Origin: Pseudomonadota bacterium
Lineage (GTDB): Bacteria > Pseudomonadota > Gammaproteobacteria > JAKAQQ01
DNA length: 8,374 bases
Direction: 5' to 3'
NCBI GenBank assembly: GCA_021819635.1
Contig: JAKAQQ010000024.1
Span: 1-8,374, forward strand
How positions within the stretch are numbered: position 1 is the first letter of the stretch; each line of letters begins with the position of its first letter. The notes beneath the pieces were generated by a model. The model ran no database searches, had not been told where the DNA came from, and saw only the letters and a list, made by a program, of their open reading frames with translations. This document shows, piece after piece, positions 1 through 6,687 of this stretch. The translations under genes and the position numbers were made by a program.

Positions 1-12
1 TCCGATCTTGTT

Positions 13-1039
13 ATGATCCGTCGCATGAGAATCGACGGTCGCAGCCTTTCGCACGAAACGTCCGAGACGCTTCGTCGCCTCGCGGTCAAACGCGTCCAGG
101 CCGGCGAACGCCCGAGCGAGGTCATGGCCAGCCTGGGCCTGTGCCGCACGACCATCTACAAGTGGCTCGCCACCGTGCGGCGCGGTGGGGAGCGGATGCT
201 GGGGTCGCGCAAGCACCCGGGCCCTGAGAGCAAGCTCACGCCGCAGCAAAAGCTTCAGGTCCACCGCTGGATCAGCGGCAAGGATCCCCGTCGGCACGGG
301 TTTGACTCCGGGCTCTGGACCCGGGCGATCGTGGGGTCGATGATCCGGGAGAAGTTTGGCATCACGGTGAGCGTCACCGCCGTCGGGCGTCTGCTCGCGG
401 AACTCGGCGTTCCCCCGCAGAAACCGTGGCGCCGGGCCTACGAGCGCCATCCCGCGACCATCAAGCGCTGGGCCAACGACGTGCTCCCGGCGCTCAAACA
501 GCGGGCCAAGCGTCGGGGTGCCACGCTCTTTTTCCTGGAGGAGACCGGCGTGCGGTCCGATCCGGTGCGTGGGCGCACCCGGGAGCCCCAAGGGAAAACC
601 CCCGAGGCTCCGACGACCGACCAGCGTCAGAGTCTCCATGCCCTCTCGGCCGTCAGCGGCACCGGCGCGTTTTGGTACGAGCTCTACAGCGAACGCCTCA
701 ACGCCACGAAGTTCGTTGAGTTGCTGCGCCGCTTCATGAAAGGGCGGGTCCAGCCGGTGTTTCTGGTTCTCGATGGGCATCCGGCGCATCGCGCCCGGAT
801 CGTCCACGAGTACGTGCAGAGTCTGAACGGACGTCTGGAACTGCACTTCCTGCCCGGGTACGGCCCCGGCGCTCAATCCCGATGAGTCCGTGGGAAAGCA
901 CCCCAATCGCGAAGGGGTGGGTGACGGAGCCGCGACGCCAGGGGGGCGCTTCGCGAGCGGGTGCGTGCCGATCTCGAGCGCATCCCGTCGTGTCGGGCGA
1001 TGGTTCGCCCCGTTGTTGATGGCCCCGGGGGTAGTCTAA
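13..1039 (+). pseudogene. IS630-family transposase, frameshifted and catalytically altered
   Basis: The protein reads as an IS630-type (Tc1/mariner-like) DDE transposase. An N-terminal helix-turn-helix region (about residues 20-55, including RTTIYKWL) is followed by the 'LWTRAIVGSMIREKFGI' linker typical of the family, then the RNase H-like core. The usual first catalytic motif (F-x-DE-A-G-V-R-S-D) reads FFLEETGVRSD, so the expected Asp is Glu176. The second Asp is D254 in LVLDGHPAHRA. The frame stops at 883-885 (GPGAQSR*), but one frame over the family signature ALNPDE appears (869-886), supplying the third acidic residue. Around 920-925 the homology returns to the first frame, reading ALRERVRADLERI (946-984), which is the expected C-terminal helix. 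A +1 and a compensating -1 change therefore break the gene. The end at the TAA of 1037-1039 is approximate. The start could also be the Met five codons in. The left end of the element lies outside the window and I could not identify terminal inverted repeats. Confidence 0.85.
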
Positions 1040-1064
1040 CGCTTGGGGTGCGCGCTCGGAGCAC

Positions 1065-1076
1065 AGGGGGGGGAGT
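1065..1076 (+). promoter_or_regulatory. G-rich ribosome binding site of the GGDEF gene
   Basis: An A followed by eight G (1066-1073) lies just ahead of the GTG start at 1077. AGGGGG at 1065-1070 sits about six bases from the start, a workable Shine-Dalgarno distance, and supports GTG 1077 as the start. The homopolymer means the exact pairing register is ambiguous. The TGA of the transposase C-terminal frame (1078-1080) overlaps the GTG as GTGA. Confidence 0.45.
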
Positions 1077-2321
1077 GTGAAACTGAGACTCGGTCTGGGG
1101 GGACGAAGGCGGATCAAGGACGATCTGGAACAGCGCGTGCTCCAGCGCACGCAGGAGCTGGCCGACGCCAACCGCGCGCTGGAAGCCAGAGTTGCGGAAC
1201 ACCAGCGTGCCGAAGCGTTGCAGGCCGCACTGTTCCATCTCGCCCAGCTGGCGACGGCGGACCTCGACGAAGAGGAATTCTATGACCGCGTGCATCAAGA
1301 GATCGGCAAGCTTCTCCACGCGGAGAACTTCTTCATCGGCTTGGTCGACACGTCGTCCAGCACGTTGACGTTCCCCTACTACACGGATGTCGTCAGCGGT
1401 CCTCACGAGGCCCGGCCGTTTGGCCTGGGGCTCAGCGAGTACGTGATTGCCACCGGCCCGTTGCTGATCGACCGGGCGGGCCTGGAAGCCATGTCCCGGA
1501 GCGGGCTCATCGATCTGGAAACGGAGGAGTCCATTCCGACCTGCTGGCTTGGCGTGCCGTTGGTGGTCGGCGACGCGGTCATCGGTCTTGTGGCGCTGCA
1601 GAGTTATTCCGCGTCCATCGCGTACAGCCCGACCGATCAGGATCTGCTTTCCTTCGTCGCCATCCAGATCGCCATCAGTATCTATCGCCGCCGGTCGACG
1701 GCCGCGCTCAGTCAGGCCAAGCTGCAGCTCGAACAGCGCGTGGAGGAGCGCACGCGGGAGCTGCGTCTTCTGATTGCCGAATACGAACGGGTGCAGGAGC
1801 AATTGAAGCACCAGGTGATGCACGATGCGTTGACCGGCCTGGCGAGCCGCAGCTTGCTGCGCGACCGGCTTGACCGCGCTTTGGGGATGCTGCAACGCGA
1901 TCCGGAGCGGCGCTTCGCGCTGCTGTATCTGGATATCGACTATTTCAAGAAAATCAACGACAGTCTCGGCCATCTTAACGGCGACGAGTTTCTCAAGGAG
2001 ATCGCCCGCCGCATGCAGCTTTGCGTGCGCGATCCGGACGTGGTGGCGCGATTGTCGGGCGATGAGTTTGCGGTCTTGCTGGAGAACATCACGACGCCGG
2101 AGACCGCGATGAGCGTGGCGAACCGTCTTCTGCAGGAACTGCGCAAGCCGCTGCAGGTGGCCGGGAAGGATCTGGAACCGTCCGCCAGCATCGGCGTTGC
2201 GGTCTGCGACGGCCGCTATGAAAGTATCGACAGTGTGTTGCACGACGCCGACGCCGCACTGTACCGCTCAAAAGAACAGGGTCGAAACCGTTGCGAAATG
2301 TTCGACCCAACATGGGCGTAG
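1077..2321 (+). CDS. GAF-GGDEF protein, predicted diguanylate cyclase
   Basis: A predicted cytoplasmic 414-residue enzyme that would make c-di-GMP from two GTP. Order of parts: coiled coil (about 13-48, heptad-like DDLEQRVLQRTQEL), GAF sensor domain (about 65-200, including CWLGVPLVVGDAVIGLVALQSYS), second coiled coil (about 210-247, LEQRVEERTREL), then the GGDEF domain (about 248-412). The metal-binding Asp lies in YLDIDYFKKIND (D286), the signature is SGDEF at 327-331 rather than GGDEF, and RDPD at 318-321 lies exactly five residues before it, matching the RxxD product-inhibition site. There is no EAL domain and no membrane segment. GTG 1077 is chosen because the G-rich Shine-Dalgarno precedes it. 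Relatives often carry extra N-terminal sensor domains, so this copy may have been trimmed by the adjacent IS. The GAF ligand is unknown. Cyclase activity is likely but the Ser in the signature leaves some doubt. Confidence 0.9.
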   Translation: MKLRLGLGGRRRIKDDLEQRVLQRTQELADANRALEARVAEHQRAEALQAALFHLAQLATADLDEEEFYDRVHQEIGKLLHAENFFIGLVDTSSSTLTFPYYTDVVSGPHEARPFGLGLSEYVIATGPLLIDRAGLEAMSRSGLIDLETEESIPTCWLGVPLVVGDAVIGLVALQSYSASIAYSPTDQDLLSFVAIQIAISIYRRRSTAALSQAKLQLEQRVEERTRELRLLIAEYERVQEQLKHQVMHDALTGLASRSLLRDRLDRALGMLQRDPERRFALLYLDIDYFKKINDSLGHLNGDEFLKEIARRMQLCVRDPDVVARLSGDEFAVLLENITTPETAMSVANRLLQELRKPLQVAGKDLEPSASIGVAVCDGRYESIDSVLHDADAALYRSKEQGRNRCEMFDPTWA

Positions 2322-2399
2322 GTCGGAAGGGCGACGGGTCAGGTCTTGAGTCGAGCGCACCGCCGACGCCCGCCCGCCCCTGTCTTCAAGGCCACGCAA

Positions 2400-2440
2400 C
2401 CTTGGGGGCAAGGCCGCGCCACCACGTGGGAAAAGGTGGC
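2400..2440. terminator. Possible bidirectional terminator between convergent genes
   Basis: The 119 bases between the GGDEF stop (2321) and the synthetase stop (2441) hold two small hairpins: CCTTG/CAAGG (2400-2404 with 2409-2413, GGGG loop) and GCCACC/GGTGGC (2418-2423 with 2435-2440, 11-base loop). The second begins directly after the synthetase stop codon. Neither has a following T-tract on either strand, so a classical intrinsic terminator is not proven; the position between converging genes is the main support. Confidence 0.3.
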
Positions 2441-4378
2441 TCAACCGGCTGTTGTAGCTTGCTCCCCCTGCTGCGCCAGCGCGTCGCGAATGTGTGTGAG
2501 TGCCAGGGGATCCTCCAGGGTTGTCAAGTCGCCCGGATCGCGATGCTCGCACAGTGCCTGGATCGATCGACGCAGGAGCTTTCCGGACTGCGTCCTGGGA
2601 AGACGGCCGACAAAATAGACCCGCTCGGGCCGCGCCGCTGCACAGAGTTGCGCCTGCACCGTCTGCTTGAGGTCCGCCTCAAGGCCGGTGCGCCACCCGG
2701 CATCGCCTGTCCGGGCAAGATCGCGTGGGACCACGAACGCCACGACCGCTTGGCCCTTGACGGCGTCGGCAACGCCGACAACCGCTACCTCGGCCACGGC
2801 GGGATGGCTTGAAAGGCTCTCCTCGAGATTCCGCGTGTAGAGGCGGTGTCCGGCAACATAAATCACGTCGTTCGCCCGACCCGGGGTGTCCGCCCGGCCC
2901 AGGATGGTGACGTATCCCCTTGCGTCGACCACACCCCAATCGGAGGTCGAGTACACCTGCTGGCCAGGAACACTGTTCCAGTACGTGGCGACGAAGCGCT
3001 CGTCGTCGCCCCACACCGTTTGGATGCACCCCGGCGGCAGGGGCCAACGGATCGTGACCACCCCGTTGACCCCGACGGGCACCGGCGCGCCGGTGGTTTC
3101 GTGGAGAAGGCGCACGTCGTAGCCCGGCATGGCGACACCGGGCGAACCCGGATTGGCCTTGAGGGCCTCCACGCCGGAGGGAATTCCCAGAATGGGCCAG
3201 CCTGTCTCGGTCTGCCAATAGTTGTCCATCACGGGCTTGCGCAGGGCGTCTTCCGCCCATCTCAACGTGGGTTCGTCCAAGGGCTCGCCCGCCAGAAACA
3301 GCCGCTCCAGCGACGAGAGGTCATGCCGGCGCATGAATTCAAGATCGTATCTCTTGAGCACGCGAATCGCCGCGGGTGACGAGAACATCACGTTGACACG
3401 GTGCTTTTCCACCAGTCGCCAGAACGTTCCTGCATCCGGGTGCAGCGACGTGCCCTCGTACATCAGCGTGGTCATTCCGTGCAAGAGTGGCCCGTACACG
3501 ATGTAGCTGTGCCCGACCACCCAGCCGATGTCGCTGGTGCTGAAGTACACCCCGCCGGGCTTGCCGCAGAAGATGTCGCGCATCGAGGCGGCCAGCGCCA
3601 CGGCGTAGCCTCCCGTGTCGCGCTGCACGCCTTTCGGTTTCCCCGTGGTGCCCGAGGTGTAGAGGATGTAGCTCGGATGGGTCGAATCCACCCAGACACA
3701 GGGCACCACAGGATGGTCGCCCGCTTGCGCGCAGGCCTTGACGTAGTCCACATCGCGTCCGGCCACGGGCTTGAAGGCGTGCAGTCCCCGGTCGACCATC
3801 ACGACCGACGGCGGCTTGTGCGCGGCCCGCTCGATCGCCTCATCGAGCAACGGTTTGTAGGGTACGATCTTGCCGGCGCGCGAACCCGCATCGCTGCTGA
3901 CCACGACCTTCGGGCGTGCATCGTCGATCCGGGTGGACAGGCTCGCCGCCGCGGAGCCGCCAAACACCACCACGTGGATGGCTCCCAAGCGCACACTGGC
4001 CAACATGGCGAACACCGCTTCGGGAATCATCGGCATGTAGAGGAGCACGCGGTCGCCTTGACTCACGCCTTGGCCGGCAAGAACGGCGGCCATGCGCTGC
4101 ACCTCCCGGTGCAGATCAACGTAGGTGTAGATGCGGCTTTGGTCTACTTCGGTGGATTCCCACACGAGCGCCGGCTGATTGCCCCGAACCAACACGTGCC
4201 GATCCACGGCGTTGTGGCAAAGGTTCGTCTCCCCGCCCACGAACCAGCGCGTAAAGGGCGGGCGGCTCCCGTCGAGCACCTGGTCCCAAGGGCGATGCCA
4301 ATCGATCAGGACGGCCTGCTCGGCCCAAAACGCTTCGGGCTGTTCGATGGACCGGCGGTAGTATTCGGCGTAACGCAC
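2441..4378 (-). CDS. prpE: Propionyl-CoA synthetase (PrpE-type, AMP-forming)
   Basis: A 645-residue acyl-adenylate-forming enzyme that converts propionate, ATP and CoA to propionyl-CoA, AMP and PPi in the cytoplasm; it would feed propionate into the methylcitrate or another propionyl-CoA route. The start MRYAEYYRRSIEQPEAFWAEQ and the stretch PPFTRWFVGGETNLCHNAVDR match PrpE rather than Acs. Motifs: A3 P-loop YTSGTTGKPKG (240-250), YWQTETGWPI (387-396, A5), PPGCIQTVWGDDERF (448-462), and PRTQSGKLLRR with Lys600, the catalytic and usually acetylatable lysine. Length is slightly above the usual ~630. The A8 region (494-512) is odd: six extra residues and nearby changes (DVIYVAGHRLYTRNLEE instead of DVINVAGHRLGTREIEE). 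The GTG start is fixed by family alignment; no strong Shine-Dalgarno precedes it. No other prp genes are in the window, so the gene stands alone here. Acetyl-CoA synthetase activity is a less likely alternative. Confidence 0.93.
   Translation of the reverse strand: MRYAEYYRRSIEQPEAFWAEQAVLIDWHRPWDQVLDGSRPPFTRWFVGGETNLCHNAVDRHVLVRGNQPALVWESTEVDQSRIYTYVDLHREVQRMAAVLAGQGVSQGDRVLLYMPMIPEAVFAMLASVRLGAIHVVVFGGSAAASLSTRIDDARPKVVVSSDAGSRAGKIVPYKPLLDEAIERAAHKPPSVVMVDRGLHAFKPVAGRDVDYVKACAQAGDHPVVPCVWVDSTHPSYILYTSGTTGKPKGVQRDTGGYAVALAASMRDIFCGKPGGVYFSTSDIGWVVGHSYIVYGPLLHGMTTLMYEGTSLHPDAGTFWRLVEKHRVNVMFSSPAAIRVLKRYDLEFMRRHDLSSLERLFLAGEPLDEPTLRWAEDALRKPVMDNYWQTETGWPILGIPSGVEALKANPGSPGVAMPGYDVRLLHETTGAPVPVGVNGVVTIRWPLPPGCIQTVWGDDERFVATYWNSVPGQQVYSTSDWGVVDARGYVTILGRADTPGRANDVIYVAGHRLYTRNLEESLSSHPAVAEVAVVGVADAVKGQAVVAFVVPRDLARTGDAGWRTGLEADLKQTVQAQLCAAARPERVYFVGRLPRTQSGKLLRRSIQALCEHRDPGDLTTLEDPLALTHIRDALAQQGEQATTAG
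2870..2899 (-). repeat. Imperfect 12-base direct repeat inside prpE (GRAD/GRAN)
   Basis: On the coding strand the codons for GRAD (2888-2899) and GRAN (2870-2881) differ at 2 of 12 bases and are separated by ACC CCG. Together they account for the six additional residues in the A8 hinge motif, which looks like a short tandem duplication that later diverged. Confidence 0.6.
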
Positions 4379-4420
4379 AGCTCGATGGACCCCGGGGATA
4401 AACTCGCATCTTGTGGATGG

Positions 4421-4447
4421 CCGCCGTGTCCCACGACGTGACGGCGG
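4421..4447 (-). promoter_or_regulatory. Hairpin in the prpE leader
   Basis: CCGCCGT (4421-4427) and ACGGCGG (4441-4447) form a perfect 7-bp stem with a 13-base loop, 43 bases upstream of the prpE GTG on the transcribed side. It could be an operator or mRNA structure; no protein or ligand can be named. Further inward, CCCCGGGG (4390-4397) is an 8-base palindrome. Confidence 0.3.
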
Positions 4448-4515
4448 GGGGTGTTCCTCTTGAAATCTGATGGTCGGAAGTCAGCAATCCAATGAGGAGA
4501 CACGCTCCCGGAGCC

Positions 4516-4551
4516 ATCATAAAGAAAACGTGGCCCGCCGTCTGTTGTCAA
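4516..4551 (-). promoter_or_regulatory. Possible prpE promoter elements
   Basis: On the minus strand TTGACA (4546-4551) is a perfect -35 hexamer and TATGAT (4516-4521) a near-perfect -10, but 24 bases separate them instead of about 17. With TTGACA at 17-base spacing the -10 would be the weak TTTTCT. One of the hexamers may belong to a real promoter giving a leader of roughly 130 bases, but the pair as it stands does not fit a standard sigma70 promoter. Confidence 0.3.
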
Positions 4552-4596
4552 GCAGAGCCTTCAAGGCACCATGCAACGCGGTGCCCGTGACGTGAT

Positions 4597-4806
4597 TCAG
4601 CAGGGGATGGTAGCTGCGTAAGCCAAAATCCTTGGCGCGTCCGTGAGGCGCCTCGGTTTATTGAACAAAAAACATCCGGTTGCCCGAGGGTTGTGCGTGG
4701 CTCCCATGCGTCGAAAAAGCAGTACGTCCGGCGTGATATTCTCGAACCGGCCAAAGCTAGGAACCGGTTGCGTTCTGAATCTGCTGTAAACTTGGTAAAG
4801 CTCCAA
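4597..4806 (-). CDS. Weak candidate small ORF, 69 aa, unknown
   Basis: A 69-residue reading frame begins MELYQVYSRFRTQPVPSF and ends AYAATIPC. Its start is TTG, preceded on the minus strand by AAGGGAGG, a strong Shine-Dalgarno-like run four bases upstream. It lies in the less GC-rich part of the intergenic region, upstream of prpE on the same strand. I recognise no domain, signal peptide or membrane segment, and another ORF overlaps it on the same strand. The purine run is the only positive evidence; it may be chance or a remnant of a decayed gene. Confidence 0.2.
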   Translation of the reverse strand: MELYQVYSRFRTQPVPSFGRFENITPDVLLFRRMGATHNPRATGCFLFNKPRRLTDAPRILAYAATIPC

Positions 4807-5514
4807 TGCTCCTCCCTTACTTCAATGACACCGTGTGATTCGGGGTGGCGATGGGGTGCCGGGCCGCAAGGCACTCGTGGCGCTCAATTTCTCACTCCCT
4901 CCGGAAACTCTCCTCGCTCAGGCGCTCCGGCATGGGGGTGGTTCGCGGCCGACGGCAGCCCTTCACCGGCAGCACGAGACGCATTTGGAGGCGCGGATCC
5001 GGGACCCCTTGAAGCGGCCGTTCCGGGTGGCGAGGGATTCGAAATCAGCGATCTTGGTGCCCAAGATCTCGAACGATCCACCGGCCGGGACGCCGGCGGC
5101 CCTCGGTCGCACACGATCGTCACTGCGGGTGGTGAGCACGGGGCGCTCGACCCGCACGAACGGATCTTGGGTCGCGAGGCAGCGCTCGTTGACGGCGAGG
5201 AGCCGTGGATCGAGGCCGGCCGAGAGCGCGTCTCCCGTCGACGTCGAGAACGAGGCGTCCCCAGATCGTCTTTGGGACCGGTCGATGGGCTTCGTGTTCG
5301 GTCAAGCAGTCGTGGACGACACGAGGCGCGGGGCGGCGAGCGTCGGGTCGGCGCGCGTCCTCCGTGGCCCGGCATGGACGGGTGCTCTGGACCGCGCGGC
5401 ACAGGAGTGTGGCGCGCCGCAAGCGATCTTCCCCAGCCGTGGCAAAGGGTTCTGGGCGGTTTTGGCTTGGGACCTTGCCGTGGTGTGCGGCTTCAGGGTG
5501 GAATCCGCCGCGGG

Positions 5515-5543
5515 TTGCGGGGCGGTGCCGTTGGTGCTATCGT
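5515..5543 (+). promoter_or_regulatory. Sigma70-like promoter for the HD-GYP gene
   Basis: TTGCGG (5515-5520) and TATCGT (5538-5543) are spaced by exactly 17 bases. Each matches the sigma70 consensus at about four of six positions. Transcription would begin near 5550, leaving a leader of about 30 bases before the TTG start and its Shine-Dalgarno. In GC-rich DNA such a match can occur by chance. Confidence 0.4.
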
Positions 5544-5569
5544 CCACAGAACGCATCGGCAACGGATGC

Positions 5570-5575
5570 GGGAGG
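5570..5575 (+). promoter_or_regulatory. Shine-Dalgarno deciding a TTG start
   Basis: GGGAGG lies four bases ahead of TTG 5580-5582, in frame with the PAS/HD-GYP protein. The next possible start, ATG 5613, has only a weak purine stretch (GCAGAG) directly before it. The spacing is slightly short, so the choice is favoured but not certain. Confidence 0.5.
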
Positions 5576-5579
5576 CAAG

Positions 5580-6563
5580 TTGACTTCCGAGACTGATCGC
5601 ACGCCCGCAGAGATGAACGATCTCTCCCGTCAGCGCCTGTGCGTGCTGGACGAGACGATGCACTTCGTGACCGCGGACCCGGCGTACTGCCGGATGTTTG
5701 GCTACGAACCCGGCGAGCTGGACGGGATGGCGGCCGAAGCGGTGGTGGCGCCGGAGGATTGGCCGCGCGTCAGGGAGCATATCCGACGCCGATTCAGCGG
5801 CGAGGAGCCTGTGTCCCGCTACGTCTTTCGCGGGCGCCGCAAGGATGGGAGCAGGTTTTACATCTCCAATGTCGCGACGGCGGTCACCCGGGACGGCAAC
5901 CGCTTGTCGGTCAGCGTGTTTGAGGATCTTTCGGTACGGATTCGGGAGGAGCATGAAATATGCGCGCGGGAAGAGCTCCATGAACAGGTCATGAGGAGCG
6001 CCATCCATGCCATGGCCCTGATGAGCAGCATGCGGGATCCGTACACGGGGAGACACGAGGGGCGTGTGGGCGATCTGGCGGCGGTGATCGGTTCGGTCTT
6101 GGGCATGAGCAAGCAGCAGTGCGAGGGATTGAAGGTGTGCGGCACCGTTCACGATATCGGCAAGATCTCGGTGCCCGCCGAAATCTTGGCCAAGCCCTCG
6201 ATACTGACGGAGCCCGAGTTTGCGATCGTGAAGGAGCATCCTTCCCGGGGGTACCAGATCCTGAAGAATCTCCAGGTGCCGTGGCCCATTGCGATCACCG
6301 CCCACCAGCATCATGAACGGCTGGACGGATCCGGCTACCCGTTGGGGATCCGGGGCGAGGAAATTATCCCCGAATCACGGATCCTGGCCGTGGCCGACAT
6401 CGTGGAGGCCATGTCTTCGCACCGTCCCTACCGGCCCGGGTTGGGGATCGACGCCGCCCTCATGGAAATCACGGTTCACGCGGGCACGAAGTTCGACGCC
6501 AAGGTTGTGGACGTGTGCGTCGAGCTCTTTACGAAAAAGAACTACGTATTTCCAGTGGATTGA
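5580..6563 (+). CDS. PAS / HD-GYP protein, predicted c-di-GMP phosphodiesterase
   Basis: A predicted cytoplasmic 327-residue enzyme that hydrolyses c-di-GMP. An N-terminal PAS domain (about 15-125: VLDETMHFVTADPAYCRMFGYEPGEL, then RRKDGSRFYISNV) is joined by a helical linker (EEHEICAREELHEQVMRS) to an HD-GYP domain (about 140-320). The expected metal and catalytic residues are present: H159 (GRHEGRV), H191-D192 (VHDIGK), H220 (KEHPSRG), H242/H244/H245 (AHQHHERLDG), the GYP triplet at 252-254 and D273 (LAVADIVEA). There is no receiver domain and no membrane segment, so the PAS domain is the likely input; its ligand is unknown. TTG 5580 is preferred for its GGGAGG; ATG 5613 would give 316 residues. 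The frame stays open upstream to 5205, but that stretch is Arg-rich and unlike any family N-terminus, so I exclude it. It is transcribed alone and converges with the transporter gene downstream. Confidence 0.92.
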   Translation: MTSETDRTPAEMNDLSRQRLCVLDETMHFVTADPAYCRMFGYEPGELDGMAAEAVVAPEDWPRVREHIRRRFSGEEPVSRYVFRGRRKDGSRFYISNVATAVTRDGNRLSVSVFEDLSVRIREEHEICAREELHEQVMRSAIHAMALMSSMRDPYTGRHEGRVGDLAAVIGSVLGMSKQQCEGLKVCGTVHDIGKISVPAEILAKPSILTEPEFAIVKEHPSRGYQILKNLQVPWPIAITAHQHHERLDGSGYPLGIRGEEIIPESRILAVADIVEAMSSHRPYRPGLGIDAALMEITVHAGTKFDAKVVDVCVELFTKKNYVFPVD

Positions 6564-6584
6564 GGCTGCGGAGTGTCCGACGGC

Positions 6585-6609
6585 CGACTCCAGCGTGAGG
6601 ACGGAGTCG
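6585..6609 (+). terminator. Hairpin after the HD-GYP gene
   Basis: CGACTCC (6585-6591) pairs with GGAGTCG (6603-6609) in a perfect 7-bp stem with an 11-base loop, 21 bases after the stop codon at 6561-6563. No T-tract follows, so intrinsic termination is uncertain. A further CGACTCCG occurs at 6700-6707 inside the end of the transporter gene and could pair alternatively with 6602-6609. Confidence 0.35.
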
Positions 6610-6653
6610 CCCGGTCCGGCGTCGTGACCTCGGCACGCCTCGGCCCCACAGCC

Positions 6654-6663
6654 GGGGGGGGGG
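6654..6663 (+). repeat. G10 homopolymer
   Basis: Ten consecutive G lie in the gap between the HD-GYP and MFS genes, 24 bases past the MFS stop codon. It is not within a coding region. It is a site prone to slippage and to sequencing error. Confidence 0.9.
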
Positions 6664-6687
6664 CGTTGTGCGGCCGCGAGCGCCGCG

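Larger units (their letters stand above)
4379..5579. other. 1.2 kb region without a recognised gene
   Basis: Bases 4379 to about 4870 are visibly less GC-rich than the rest and contain the candidate prpE promoter and leader hairpin, small inverted repeats (perfect palindrome GAGGCGCCTC at 4645-4654; AACCGG/CCGGTT at 4745-4769) and one weak small ORF. Bases about 4870-5514 are GC-rich with long overlapping ORFs on both strands, none of which I recognise or can prefer. They are rich in Arg, Gly, Ala, Ser and Pro, as expected of non-coding GC-rich DNA or a decayed gene. I see no tRNA, CRISPR array or complete IS here. Confidence 0.6.

Noticed and set aside
873..2243. A 456-codon open frame on the minus strand
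   Set aside because: It lies antisense to the GAF-GGDEF gene, is rich in His, Gln and Arg, and has no recognisable domain; it is a GC-rich shadow frame.
3401..4441. A 346-codon open frame on the plus strand
   Set aside because: It is antisense to the well-supported propionyl-CoA synthetase and shows no domain.
4645..4654. Palindrome GAGGCGCCTC as a terminator or IS end
   Set aside because: It lacks a loop, a T-tract and a partner repeat elsewhere in the window.
5205..5579. N-terminal extension of the HD-GYP protein
   Set aside because: The frame is open but encodes an Arg/Ser/Trp-rich stretch unlike any sensor domain, while a promoter-like element and Shine-Dalgarno lie just before 5580.
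4693..5596. Two overlapping plus-strand frames of 296 and 253 codons in the gap
   Set aside because: They overlap each other, are compositionally biased, match nothing I know, and lack a convincing Shine-Dalgarno; kept only as part of the unexplained region.
5493..6314. A 273-codon minus-strand frame
   Set aside because: Antisense to the HD-GYP gene; rich in His and Arg, with no domain.
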